This document shows positions 24,890-35,450 of a DNA stretch of 64,000 nt, piece by piece. Made by a program: the position numbers and the translations under genes. Each line of letters starts with the position of its first letter. The stretch's first letter is position 1. Source of the stretch: Kappaphycus alvarezii (lineage: Eukaryota; Rhodophyta; Florideophyceae; Gigartinales; Solieriaceae); assembly GCA_002205965.3 (NCBI GenBank), contig NADL03000684.1, positions 372,001 through 436,000 on the forward strand. The letters run 5' to 3'. Under the pieces are notes generated by a model. The model worked only from the letters and a program-made list of their open reading frames with translations. It searched no databases and was not told the DNA's origin.

Positions 24890-25593
24890 CTACTCAGCCC
24901 GGGCGTGTGCGTTAGAAGCGGAGTGGAATTCCCTCTCTCGTAGCGTATTGAATACTTTTTCACACAGATTACACCGCAATTCCCGCTTCTTGTACTTTTT
25001 CCTCTGCTTCCTCCTCTCCTTGTCAGTAGCAACCACTTGAGCCGTTCTGCAGCGAACAGACGACCGCGAGTCCCCTGGTCGTCGAAAACAATCAACTTCC
25101 TCTTTGGTCCTTCCGATTGGGCTTGCAGTGACTCTTTTTGAGGCTCTTTTCGACTGGAACTACCTGACGGAGGTCGCTTTTGCGCGAAAGAGCCACTAGC
25201 AGGGCCCTGGTTTTTCTCCTTTCGGGTTTTCTTCTCCCGTAGCTCGAGGAATTCTTTCTTCTTGTCGCTGGAGAACTATACTAATGTAAACCAGTCTCGT
25301 TGGTGTTTCTCTTCTAGTTCTTTCCAGCGTTTTGCTTCGTTCCGTGAGCAGAGAACCTCTACAAGTTCTTCCAAAGGTGCGACAACTCCCCTTGCAGGAG
25401 TGCAAGTCGGTATCAGAGTAGGAGATGACGGGATTTCCGAAGTAGAACCAGAATCTGTTTCCTTACTCTCACTATCGTACTTTGATGCACTGGCTTCCTC
25501 AGCTCCGTCTTCGATAACTGGGTGTCGATTGTAACGGTATTTTTTAGATCTTTTATTTTTGTGCTGATCAGCCTCGGCCTTTCCACCAGCCAT
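24890..25593 (-). pseudogene. U1-type C2H2 zinc-finger protein gene, damaged
   Basis: Starts at ATG 25,593 (MAGGKAEADQHKNKRSKKYR). The first 100 residues are acidic and serine-rich, then lysine-rich and probably coiled-coil (RNEAKRWKELEEKHQRDWF). An in-frame TAG lies at 25,276-25,278; the same frame continues as FSSDKKKEFLELREKKTRKE and on through KRKLIVFDDQGTRGRLFAAE. About 25,015 the reading shifts to another frame: VATDKERRKQRKKYKKRE, then the finger RCNLCEKVFNTLREREFHSA and SNAH, ending at 24,890. The finger has C-x2-C-x12-H-x5-H spacing, typical of U1-like fingers that bind RNA or double-stranded nucleic acid. Full length would be about 233 aa. One stop and one frameshift suggest a recent host pseudogene, unless small introns or sequence errors are involved. 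The exact family is not known. Confidence 0.6.
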
Positions 25594-26950
25594 CCATGGA
25601 TATCAATACCCAAATCGAAATAGCTATACCTGGACAACAGGCTTAATCAATGAGAGTAAAGTCTAAATTTGGCCAAGGGTTCCCCGGTAGATAGTGAAGT
25701 GAGTTCAGCTAGCCTACAATTTTTTAGCAGCGGTTCCCTGGTGTGTTGCCGAATAGGACAGTCTGTTCCATAATTTTGAGCAGGATCTCCCCAACACCTC
25801 CCAATTCCAGTTTCTTACAGTACCAAGCGACCATAGTTTTGCCCCTTTAGTCCAGTTTCTATCTAAGCCTCCGGTTGGCGTAGCAGTCACAACACCCAGT
25901 AGCCTCTGTGTAGCAAAGGAGACTAGAGTGGCGGAGGCCACTCAAGTCCTTCCCTCGAGCCTCCAATTAAGGTTACAGGCACGGCACACGATAGTCTCTG
26001 TATCGCACAGTCGACTATCGTGTGGCGGAGGCCCACTCTAAAAGAAAACCAGAAACTTAAGCCACAAGAATGGCGGTGGCTAGCAGCGACGGCGGCGACA
26101 GCAGCGAGGGCGACAGCGGTTGTGAGATGTGGAGCGGGTGGTCGCCCTATTCTTAACTATCTACCCCTCTGTGCTTACCATGGTTGGTTATGCTGCGTCG
26201 CCATCTCAGAGTGAACGTCTTTGCTGACACAGCCCTCCTGCGCAGCACACAAAATGGCACACCCCCATGCACCATCTTGGCGACCCACGCCGCTGACTTG
26301 TGTCCAAAGGGCTCTTGCTGGAAGCCCCGTGATAATGCAATCACCGACCGTTTCTCGAGATTGGGCACACAGCCAATTGCTGTGCTTAAAAGAAAGAAGA
26401 GAAAAAGTTAATGTCCCGAAGGGGCACTGTCCGGGACATTCACTCGGGTCAACATGGCTCATGGTGGCCGGTTTCCTGCGGCCACAAGTTATGGTCCCGA
26501 GGGCCATGTACAGTACTGTATATGACCACAAATTTGGGATACGAGATCCATATACAGTACTGGGCATGGCTCTGAGCCACAAGTAGCGTGCACTGCGCAA
26601 CAGCACAGTAGGTGGCGCCTGAAAACAGTCATATTGGGGGTCTTAGGGCTGCTTTTTGTGTTTTGCTGGGAATTTAGTACCAATTCGTGCGTTTTCAAAA
26701 ATTGCGAAGCTCTACATAAAGGCTGGTCGACTAGGGTACGAGCCTCGACCGGGCAGAACCCGACCACCCCAAACACAACAACGACCACCCCTAACCCAAC
26801 AACTACACCCCAAAGACCAAACACTCCAATACCCACAACCGAAACACACACACCCCAAACAAAACGATGTTCTCCCCTTGTCTTTGGGCTAATTATGGGC
26901 CTCAACTGCAGTGATTTGGCGGAAGTGATGAGTAGTTCCGTATTATTCAG
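25594..26950. other. Spacer with inverted and direct repeats and C/A-rich tract
   Basis: No gene recognised. It holds the repeat pair near 25,921-26,040 (separate entry), two TACAGTACTG motifs at 26,508-26,520 and 26,552-26,561, and a C/A-rich low-complexity tract at about 26,757-26,870. Confidence 0.5.
25921..26040. repeat. Perfect 12-bp inverted repeat and duplicated GTGGCGGAGGCC block
   Basis: CACACGATAGTC at 25,985-25,996 is perfectly complementary to GACTATCGTGTG at 26,013-26,024 across a 16-nt loop. In addition, GTGGCGGAGGCCACTC at about 25,929 recurs as GTGGCGGAGGCCCACTC at about 26,022. Confidence 0.75.
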
Positions 26951-26999
26951 GTGGCAGAACTACTCTATGGTACTATCGGCAATACAGGGAGATGCGGGA

Positions 27000-27850
27000 G
27001 TGTGCAAATTTTAATAAAAAACAAACTACCAATCTATGAACTCAAAGGTGTGGTGATCATTAAGAAGGCCTTTTGTATCAACGGAAGCCTTGAGATCCAC
27101 ATAGAGCAGTTTGGTATCGTCCTGCCTCGAAACCAGCTTAAATTTTTAATGGACGTGGGTCTCGACTGCGATAGGAAGCGGAATTTTTCAGAGAGACAGC
27201 ACTTCCTCATTCTTCTTATTTCGAAGAAGTTTTAGGGCTGCTTCAAAAGTAAGCATTTTGGGGTTGGTAATGCGTAACTCTCTCAGGCCCGTTTGCATGT
27301 AGCCACTTAACATGCAAAAGCCTCGGGCTAGTCAAATTCCTATGCCATGTAATAGAGAGCTGAAAGGTAGTTCTGTACTCGGGCTCAATACTGTAGCTGA
27401 AACTCCCCGGACAGATTTCCGACGGCAAAAGAATAGCTAACGAAATCCTCTTCGACGACGTTTCCGGATCGACCCATGAGGCGACTATATATGTCGAATG
27501 CATCATTACAAAGTCTGAATCCTGCATAGAACCAGTATTTTCGTCAGAATCACTCTCCTCCCCCAATAAATCCTCGTATGACCTCTTTCTCCCAACGTCT
27601 CCCTCCCCCTGAATGTTAAATCGTCTTAGCAAAGTGGAAGGTCCATGACCGCCGGCGCGAACTATAAAAGGAGAAGTTAATAGGGAACAGGGGGCTTTAT
27701 CATATTAAGTAAAGGAAAACAAAAACTCACCCTCTGTGGCATCACCGACATACTCCTGTATAATTCTGTCATAAAAAGCCCAGAACACCTGCAGGTTGTG
27801 CTCTTGGAAAAGCTTCGACATGTTACAGACAAATTTCGGTTTCTCATTGG
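27000..27850 (-). pseudogene. Unidentified gene relic with a 69-nt intron
   Basis: On the minus strand an upstream exon (about 27,850-27,731) encodes KFVCNMSKLFQEHNLQVFWA and FYDRIIQEYVGDATE. A GT-AG intron follows at 27,730-27,662 (GTGAGT to TATAG). Splicing keeps the frame into exon 2 (27,661-27,243): RAGGHGPSTLLRRFNIQGEG, an acidic SYEDLLGEESDSDEN stretch and a beta-rich part (ISLAILLPSEICPGSFSYSI, ..FQLSITWHRNLTSPRLLHV). The same kind of sequence then continues in other frames (RITNPKMLTFEAALKLLRNK to about 27,000) with further stops, so the 3' part is broken. I do not recognise the family. The surrounding DNA is transposon-rich, so it may be an accessory gene of a transposon rather than a host gene. 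Its true 5' end is not found. Confidence 0.45.
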
Positions 27851-28589
27851 CCGACGATTTTTCAGTCAAGTAAGTGACGCAGTTGTTTTACTGCCTCCGA
27901 GTTCTTGGTCAGTATTTTTTTGTGGATGATGGTGCCATCAGAATGAGTCAGGGAAGTCAAAGGTGAGTTTTGGGATGTGCATGGTAGTATTTGCGAGTCG
28001 TATATCCTACTCCATCCGATCTTGCATTTTAATACAAAAAAACTGTAACGTTTTTTTGTCCTGCATTATTTGATTTTGTTTGTCATCATTCGGATGACAT
28101 TTTTTGAGGGCGAACCAAAAACAAAAAAACTTCACGGGGCGCATAATGTTTGCACCTTGTGCGGTTTCCTCGCGAACATGGATAAGGGACCTCTTCAGCA
28201 AAGTATCTACCAAGCGGTAACTGAAAAAGGTAGCAGGAAGTCAATAAACAAATCGATATAAAATTCGTCATGTTCCCTTTTGAGCCAACTATTTGGGTTA
28301 TTCCGACCCGTGAAAATGTATTAAAGAAACCAAATTTTAATTAAAACCCCCATCATCCAAAAGGCCCATCTCTTAACTGCAAATAATTGTCGGTTCCAAG
28401 TATCAAATTTCTCTTTATTGTGTGCGATGACCCTTTGAATGCTGCCAAAACGTTATCTCAAACAAATATTTCCCGAATATTCGGAAATGTTCGACATTGC
28501 TTGCTTGCTGTTTTCAAAACCAAGGGCAAATATTAATTAAAAATTTTAAGTCTGTTCTTTTTAAAAGTTTGGCTGCAAAAGTGAGCTCA
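27851..28589. other. AT-rich spacer
   Basis: Short overlapping frames only (for example 28,007-28,213 minus). Nothing recognised. Confidence 0.4.
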
Positions 28590-29520
28590 GAACTCACCCT
28601 TGCAGCGGCTGCCGTGTAAATCTACCAGGTCTGTCGCTTCCCTCCATCACTTCAGACATCATTCTAGCAGTTGCATCTGGTTTATGGACCGATAGGGGGG
28701 CAGGGTCAAGCGTTACCGATGTTCGGAGCTTTCAAGGTTCTTTCAGCGTGATCCCGTTGGTGGCATGTCGAGGTTGGAATCTTAATGTAGGTTCGCTTCC
28801 CGCTATTGGTGAGCCGAAGTATCTGCTCTGGGATTTTTCTTTAAAAAATTACAACAACCAACAAATCAACCCAGCGATGGCGAACGTTGATGAGGAGACA
28901 TTCTGTCTCTGGTTTTGGCGCTTTGTGATGCGCTTGAGGTTTTAAGTAGCGAATAATCCCTTTGCATTTTCATGTTTTGTATACGAGACTAACATCGAAA
29001 AGGTCGACTTCCAAAAGCTTTTGTCTGGTAGGGGCAATTCCCCTTATAAGTGTTCTGTGGATGGTACAGATCTAATTGTTTGCGAGCCGAGTCCATTTAG
29101 CCCTGACTGTTATAGTCATAAGTTTAGAGGACCTGGCGTTAGGTAGGAGGTGGTGGTCTGTGTTGCAGCTGGAAACATATCTCATAGCTCATGGTCCGAT
29201 TGCTTGTGGGAAGTACTCTGATTTGGGGATATTTCGTCTTGGTTAAAAAATTCATTTGGTACCTGGGGAGAAGTTCATAGCAGGCCAAGGGTACCCGGAT
29301 AGTCGGTTTTCCCATGGGCAGTCGTGTGATGGTACTGTTACTTTTAGCTTTGTACGAGCGAGGCACGGGTAACTAAGAAGCGTCTCAAGCAGTTTAAAGT
29401 GCTTGGAAAGCGGTTTCGTCACGAATTTTCGTTGCACTTGGAATGATTTTTTTGCTGTTCTGAACCTTGTTCAGCTCTCTATTGAATCTGGCGTAACAAT
29501 TTTCTTTGACGAGTAGTTTC
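28590..29520 (+). pseudogene. Harbinger-type (DDE_4) transposase relic A
   Basis: Plus-strand pieces in changing frames. First ANVDEETFCLWFWRFVMRL at about 28,880-28,940, matching the helical N-terminal part. Then the catalytic start CSVDGTDLIVCEPSPFSPDC at about 29,050-29,110, followed by YSHKFRGPGVRYEVVVCVAA with GNI after it. A C-terminal part follows (KKRLKQFKVLGKRFRHEFSL, about 29,375-29,435). The DGTD acidic pair is intact, but several stops and frame changes lie between the blocks, including near 28,945 and 29,220-29,340. The sequence belongs to the eukaryotic DDE_4/ISL2EU-like branch and is clearly different from the Harbinger relic at 33,440. No terminal repeats were identified. Confidence 0.65.
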
Positions 29521-31329
29521 AGTATAAAATCATTTAAAATTACTGAGATCGGTCATTTCCGCATCTCCCAGTACATATGGACCTGTATAGTGCTTTATCT
29601 AAATCAATTATAGACTGCCTTCCGAACGGCTACACTGTATAAGGCAATTCTCACTACCCAAGCAGGGCGGAAGAAGGACAAGGGCTTCTAGAAGACTAAG
29701 GTGCGACGGCTAGAATCGACAGTTCTACTATACTAGCTCGCCATATTAAACTACTCAAATACTTGAATGCAACGACATCCAGGGGGATCTTTGTACCCGT
29801 TGACTATGCCTGTCCTTTCTCGCTCCCTCTCGCTTACACCGCTCATACCACACTCTCCCCAACATAAAGTAGGTTGACAACATTACACTGTAAAGCGAAA
29901 CATCCCGCTGTTTTCAAAGCGGGAGCATGGTCAATCCTCAGTTGGCGATAGCGAAAATTATGATTTTTATAATAATCAGAATACGTATCACGCTGACTGA
30001 GAATTTTCCCGACTATAAATCCCAAAAAAAGGCAGGCCATTACGCGGATTTCATTCCGACCGACTGTGAGGGGTGACTGCAACTCTACATAAGAGCCCGT
30101 CCCAATCCAAGAGTTAGTACATATCTTGCCCCATCCGAGCACTTCAACATCCAAACCGTCCTCAATTCACGTTTACCCATGTGCGAATGGCGGCTACCTT
30201 CAGATCGATGCCCCAACGCGTGCATCCAACCAATCCACCGTCCTATTTCACCAAAAAAAGGCGAAAACTGTCTGTCATAAATGAAAATAAGGGCTTATAT
30301 CGTTCCGTCCAATAGATGCCACCCAAAAATGCTGTAAGTGGGTCAAGCTTTTCAAAAAAGTGAAAAAGGCGAGCGCTACAGTAAGTGAATCTATCAAAGT
30401 TTATATCATTGATGCTGAAATGTACAGTGACGGATTCGATATATGGGACTTTAAGTTCCACACGGGCGTACGAGCGTTGGTAACTGCAATAGTGCCTTTG
30501 GTTACCATCGCACCGATTATAGCTCTTTGACGGCATAATTTCATCCACAAGAGGCTTTTCAGTTCCTAATGATCATTTTTGGGGTAAAAATTGCATCAGA
30601 TGTATCTCTGGGTACTGTTACTTGACCTTGAACACCAGAAATGAGGAAGGGATATCTACAGGAGTAATTAGGGACAGGAGTTGAAATGGTTTTGTCACAA
30701 TTATAAGTGTATATTAGTCTTAACAAGAGGTTTAAAGGCCCGTTGAGATTCAAATCGCCAACGAAATAAATCAGGGATAATGTACTAGTACCATCTGAGA
30801 GAGTTGAGTGTCTTGATTGCGTTACTACAGCAATTATCAACGGCGTAAGGGTTCTGTTAGGTGAATGGTATTCTAGAAAGGTGATTGAAAATTCCAATCT
30901 TTATAATTCACTTTGTGAATCTGAAGCGTGCCAGACTGATGGTGCGAATCTTAGGTATGCGATTGAACTTTCGAAAACAATCAAATAAATCTTGGATTCA
31001 CTATAAAAGGTTTTATGGTGCCTTAGACATGATCAGCAAGTTCTAGAATGGCGCTGGCTTAAGAGTTTATTACTATGTATGCGTTGATACAGCTTCGGTC
31101 AACATCCTGGACACAGAAGAAAAATATACTATCGGTTTATCTGTCTGTCGTTAAGAATTTTCACTGGTCGGAAAGCCGAAAATAAATAGACTGTAGACGT
31201 TTTCGAGCTCCACACTTAATAATTTATTGTGAGTATCATCTATGCAGCTTCAATGCGCTGGGTTTATATACAAATGACCGCAGGACATAAAATTATATAG
31301 AATTTTTGCTTATAAAATTATTTTGTCTG
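29521..31329. other. AT-rich spacer without recognised gene
   Basis: Contains minus-strand frames at 30,243-30,548 and 30,559-30,897 that look mildly protein-like but match no family I know. It may be residual transposon DNA. Confidence 0.4.
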
Positions 31330-32720
31330 TCTGGGTTACGGGGAATCGACTAAAACAGAGTAGAGAGAATCCTCTCCCCAGTTTGAATACAGCAATGATG
31401 CATTGTCTCAAGGAGGGAATTACTAGTTTCAAACTGTCTACCGTTGTCGTAAACGCGACGGGCGGGGATTATCCATAGATTTCCAATCGGATCTAGATCA
31501 GGGTAGTACGCTAGCCACCGAATTACGTTCACATTTCATTGTCATGCCATTTCTTAACGATCCTCTTCCTATGACAGGGAGCACAATCATGCATAAAAAT
31601 CCAGCTAATCGGTAAATCCTCAGCAAATTCCAGCAAGTTCCCTTACAATTTAGGAACATACGCCGCGCCATTTTGGGACCCCTACAGTTCGATCAAATTT
31701 GTTTTCCTAGTAACTGCGAACGCTGCCCATATAATAACCCTTCCCCCCATTCTGCATCGTAGAAAAAGTTAGCGTCGGATCTCGATTGTCCTGCCATTTC
31801 ACCATCAACCAATCTAGGTCATCTAAATTAATTTTTTTATCAAATTAGACCCCACCGGATCAATCTGCGACGCTCCAATCTAGTTTCCCAAGTGCCCAAT
31901 CCTAGTGTCTATTGGACCGTTGTCCTCATATGAGGACAACTTTTAGCACTTTTTTTTCCAATTTTTTTTACCTCAGCGCATTCCTTGTCCCTTCGCATTA
32001 GTTCGTGAGTGTTGATGACCGATCAAAACAGACTTTTCAAGGTTATTGACCTCGGTGAAGGCTAGAGCAATTTTTCCTCACCAGCTTCCGCGCTGCGCAA
32101 GAAGTTGTGAAAACGGCCACATTTTGGAAGAAAACATAGTTCTTATTATCGTGGGGGTTGTAGAAACGAGGGGACAAGTACAGTAAGAATTACTGTACTG
32201 TCTCTTAACAAAAAACTCTTTTTTGCTGTAAAAATTTCAGGCTTCCAAAACATTTACTGTTCCAAAATGTAACGGAAACTGTCCTCAAATGAGCACAAAG
32301 TGTGCCTCATATGAGGACAGAGCATGGTAGTATAGACACTAGCAGTCCCTTTTGTGTCTCGTTTTTATTGAAGGAGTAGATGTAAAGTTTTTGAAAGTCA
32401 TAAACAGGCACTTTTTGACCACACGACGCACTGTGCGAGGGGCAACATTTATTTGTACGGACTTAAAAATTTCTTGCGATCCCCTACCAGTCGATTTTGC
32501 CTCTCGAATAATGCGGTTCTCGTCTCCATCCCTGATTTTTTTAGCCGTCCTGAGGAGAAGTGCCTCCTACGGTATATTGGTCTCCAAGCTGCAAAAAGTT
32601 GCTAACTATTTTCACACTCCCATGGATGGCGCCAGCGATTTCCTTCGGCAACAATGCTCCGCGGGAGCATGCAAAAATTATGCCCTTCTCTTTGTCTGAT
32701 AATTGCTTGCCTCGCGGCAT
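31330..32720 (-). pseudogene. Tc1/mariner transposase relic, split by a MITE
   Basis: The ATG at 32,720 opens MPRGKQLSDKEKGIIFACSR, a homeodomain-like helix-turn-helix. It continues after one frame change as RIIREAKSTGRGSQEIFKSV and NVAPRTVRRVVKK, the second HTH. The gene is then interrupted by the 435-bp MITE at 31,905-32,339. Beyond it, catalytic-domain pieces appear in several frames (TMQNGGKGYYMGSVRS) and end with VIRWLAYYPDLDPIGNLWII and ARRVYDNGRQF at about 31,530-31,440. The usual DPIENLW block here reads DPIGNLW, so the third catalytic acid is lost. The MITE insertion and several stops and frameshifts show it is dead. Full-length members are about 340 aa, which fits the span once the MITE is removed. 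Confidence 0.82.
31905..32339 (+). mobile_element. MITE copy 2 (435 bp) inserted in the mariner transposase
   Basis: Flanked by TA on both sides (31,903-31,904 and 32,340-32,341). The ends are GTGTCTAT and ATAGACAC as a perfect 8-bp terminal inverted repeat. Subterminal palindromes TGTCCTCATATGAGGACA (about 31,919-31,938) and a two-part version at 32,280-32,320 mirror each other. An inner inverted pair GTACAGTAA / TTACTGTAC lies near 32,178-32,200. No open frame. It belongs to the same family as 13,123-13,536 but in the opposite orientation. TA duplication and small size fit a non-autonomous Tc1/mariner or pogo element; a pogo source is plausible because pogo transposase relics occur in the window. 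Confidence 0.85.
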
Positions 32721-33439
32721 GTTACGTGGCTGAATTGTTGGTTGGGTGGTCTATGGACAAATTAAATCTCGCTGAGTACTGTCTTAAGCAAACATATTAC
32801 CTACATTTTGCATTGGGTTTCCCTTTCTTTGCTCCAAATTCATCCAGTCAGCTATATCTATTTTTATTTTTGTCCGCCCTAGATGGAATAGAAACAAAAA
32901 TCTTCAACAATATTGAATCAAATATATATATATATGTCTTCTGTATCGTATTCTGCACTTCTGTATACGTCAGGAAAAGTATGCAAACGCACAGTAGCTT
33001 CTGCATTTTAACTAATCTTTTATACTTTCTGATTTTCTTATATTTTTTTTCACCACTAGACCCCTCTATCAATGGGGGGCACTTTGAAAGAGCCAATAGT
33101 TTCTGAGCATCAAGGTCCTCTCGAAAAATAAATTTAGTCATAAGTTAGTGAACTTCAAAGAAAAAAAGATAATTAAGACGAAATATGATAAATATTTTGC
33201 TGACACAATGCATGGGATACCATCACCCAAATGAATATACAATGAATACAATTCATACAGAAAAACGCGGTCAGTTTGAAAAGGACGTAGTCTCTGGAAA
33301 AAAATTGTCCCATCCAAAGGTAAAACCGTTTTAAATGCAGCTTTATCACAGAGACCCTCCATTTATGGCCTGCACCACCTGCAGGCATCATGGCAACACA
33401 ATCCCATTCCTAATTCTCCCTCACTCAACGCCCCGCCCC
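32721..33439. other. AT-rich spacer
   Basis: Includes a short AT microsatellite near 32,920 and small frames on both strands. Nothing recognised; the outer ends of the mariner and Harbinger elements probably fall here. Confidence 0.4.
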
Positions 33440-34645
33440 ATTGCCCAGCCAAAATCGTGCCACAAATTCCCTTGAAATCCTCGCCGACGTGGATGTTGAG
33501 CGTAACGCTCAACTCCAACATTTCAGTTACTCTGACGACCCTCCCACAGATGAAGAATCTACATCTCCTTGCCCAATATTCGGCGTCTTTTATGAAGCAG
33601 GAGGGTCTAAAGCAATTCAAGACTTGACAAACTTTGATGCATCAGAATTCGGAACAGTATGGGGCACCATCTCGGATATGGTCAACGAAAACTGAAAGGT
33701 GGGGCCGGGTCGAAAATCGAAGTACGGTGGGAGGGACATACTTCTCATGACGCTTACTACTCTCAAGTATGGAGGAGCATGGTAAATCATTGCAAAAGTT
33801 TTCAGCTTGAAGGGCCCAACAGTTGAAAAAATGGTGACGAAGTTTATTTACATGCTGAGTTGGTCCTTGTATGAAGGCCTGTCAATATACGTGACGGAAG
33901 TAACTTTTCAACACGCGACCCGCACGAGCGGGAACATGCAGGAAGAAAAAGGATAATTCGGTGGGAAGCACAATTTGTACGGCTAAAAAGTGGAGGTTAG
34001 CTTGATTTCCAATGAGCTTGCGGTTAATTGTACCAAGCACTACCCAGTGATTGTTCGGATCTTGAAATATTCCAGCGCAACGTAGAATTTCATAAATCTG
34101 CTTTGAAAAATAACTCTGCAGAGCGTATTATTCAAGACATCGGACCGTTTTCTGGTAAGTATCCGAGGCTTTGGGCTGGGTTGATGGACAAAGGATATCA
34201 AGGGGCTGCGGAAATTACTAGGACTATTACGCCAAAGCAAAAACCGAGGAATGGCTCGACGCCTCGGGAAGAAGAGGGTGGAAACGTTAAAATTGCATCA
34301 GATAGGATGATTGGTGAAATTTTTTGGGAGGCTTTGTATGTTTTGGGGTGTGATTGGGAGCAAGTGGCGCTGGAAGGGGGATCGATACGATTCAGTTTTA
34401 AGCTTTGTACTGCTCTGACTAATACCCACATTCAAATGCATTCTATGCTGCTAGATGAAGTGACGCATCACAAGCGTGTGAAAATAAGTTGTATTCGATC
34501 GGTGAGGACATCTGCCGCAAGCGCCGCCGTGTACAGGAGCGATACCGCACGAAACGTCGTAGAAGACTTGAATTACAGTACCTTGATTTTGAGTTTAATG
34601 ACCGAGAGGTCGAAACTGAGTAATTATTTGAATAAAAATAAATGA
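33440..34645 (+). pseudogene. Harbinger/PIF-type (DDE_4) transposase relic B
   Basis: The plus-strand 5' piece (33,441-33,695) has FDASEFGTVWGTISDMVNEN and stops. The catalytic region continues in other frames: KYGGRDILLMTLTTLKYGGA near 33,720-33,780, YVTEVTFQHATRTSG near 33,890, and GGKHNLYG with KVEVSLISNELAVNCTKHYP at 33,960-34,040. An intact 205-aa tail (34,028-34,645) carries GPFSGKYPRLWAGLMDKGYQ then GAAEITRTITPKQKP. Its SDRMIGEIFWEAL block corresponds to the family's SDRxxVENFFGR. The first catalytic aspartate position reads TEVTFQ, so it appears changed. At least three stops or frame changes are present. The tail is well preserved, so decay is moderate. Confidence 0.8.
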
Positions 34646-34810
34646 TTTTGTTCTTGAAACCCTTACCCATTCATAGGAAATCAAATTTTGCAATATAATA
34701 TCACTGAGTGAATTTTCTGTTGACTCTTCGTATAATGTGCCTGACTAACATACCTGTTTTCTTAGTTATTTTTCAGGTACGAAGTCTTTGAAGAATCAAC
34801 CAGTCTTTGG

Positions 34811-34853
34811 AAGAGGGACCGAGACCATGTCGTGAGACCCGGTCTCGGCTCTT
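34811..34853. repeat. Inverted repeat (hairpin)
   Basis: CCGAGACC at 34,819-34,826 pairs perfectly with GGTCTCGG at 34,841-34,848. The stem extends by AAGAG / CTCTT after a small bulge, and the loop is 14 nt. It lies about 165 bp past the Harbinger B coding end and might mark its terminus. Confidence 0.65.
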
Positions 34854-35089
34854 AGCGTACAACTCGACGGCAATCGACCCGTTTGATTCAGGACGCTTAT
34901 TGAGAAAAGAGTTGGAGGTTTATTGATAGAGAAGGGCCGAGCGGGCGCCTCAGCAGCGCAGCGGACGGTAGGTCAACGTTGCGGTACTTCTCTATTGTGG
35001 GTGATAGGTCGTGTTCGAGCCCAGTGATGGGCGAGAACCCAAAAGTAAAATACCCGCGCACCCAGCAGCGGCCCACGCCATATCGCATG

Positions 35090-35450
35090 GGCGTACAGTG
35101 CCAACATTACAGTAAACGTACACTGTACTGTAGTCTATCGATAAGGGACCTACTGTACAGCCGTTTGCATGTACTGTACTGTGCTGTACAGTATTACCCG
35201 GTAGCACTATACACTTGTACTGCCACCTGTCAAATACGGCACAAGTCATCGCATTTACTATTGAAGTGGTGGCCCGTGATTGGACACGAACGTTTGTACA
35301 GTACGCACTGTACATACCACAGTAAGTATACCCCTTGTGGATTTTACTGTCATGAATAAGATGATGGTTGTTTCTGTAAGCAATCGGTGGAAGCCCTTGA
35401 CAGATACTGTTTGGTACTGTATGGTATGGTACAGCACCCAACTGTACATG
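35090..35450. repeat. Cluster of GTAC-containing palindromic motifs
   Basis: Many copies of ACTGTACTGTA, TACTGTACAG, CATGTACTGTACTGTGC and similar within about 360 bp, in both orientations. Confidence 0.8.

Noticed and set aside
26720-26770. B-box-like GGTACGAGCC next to a C/A-rich tract
   Set aside because: Box is degenerate and no cloverleaf can be formed; a SINE origin cannot be supported.
26757-26870. CCCCTAACCC-like C/A-rich tract as an internal telomere repeat
   Set aside because: Units are irregular with no constant telomeric period; treated as low complexity.
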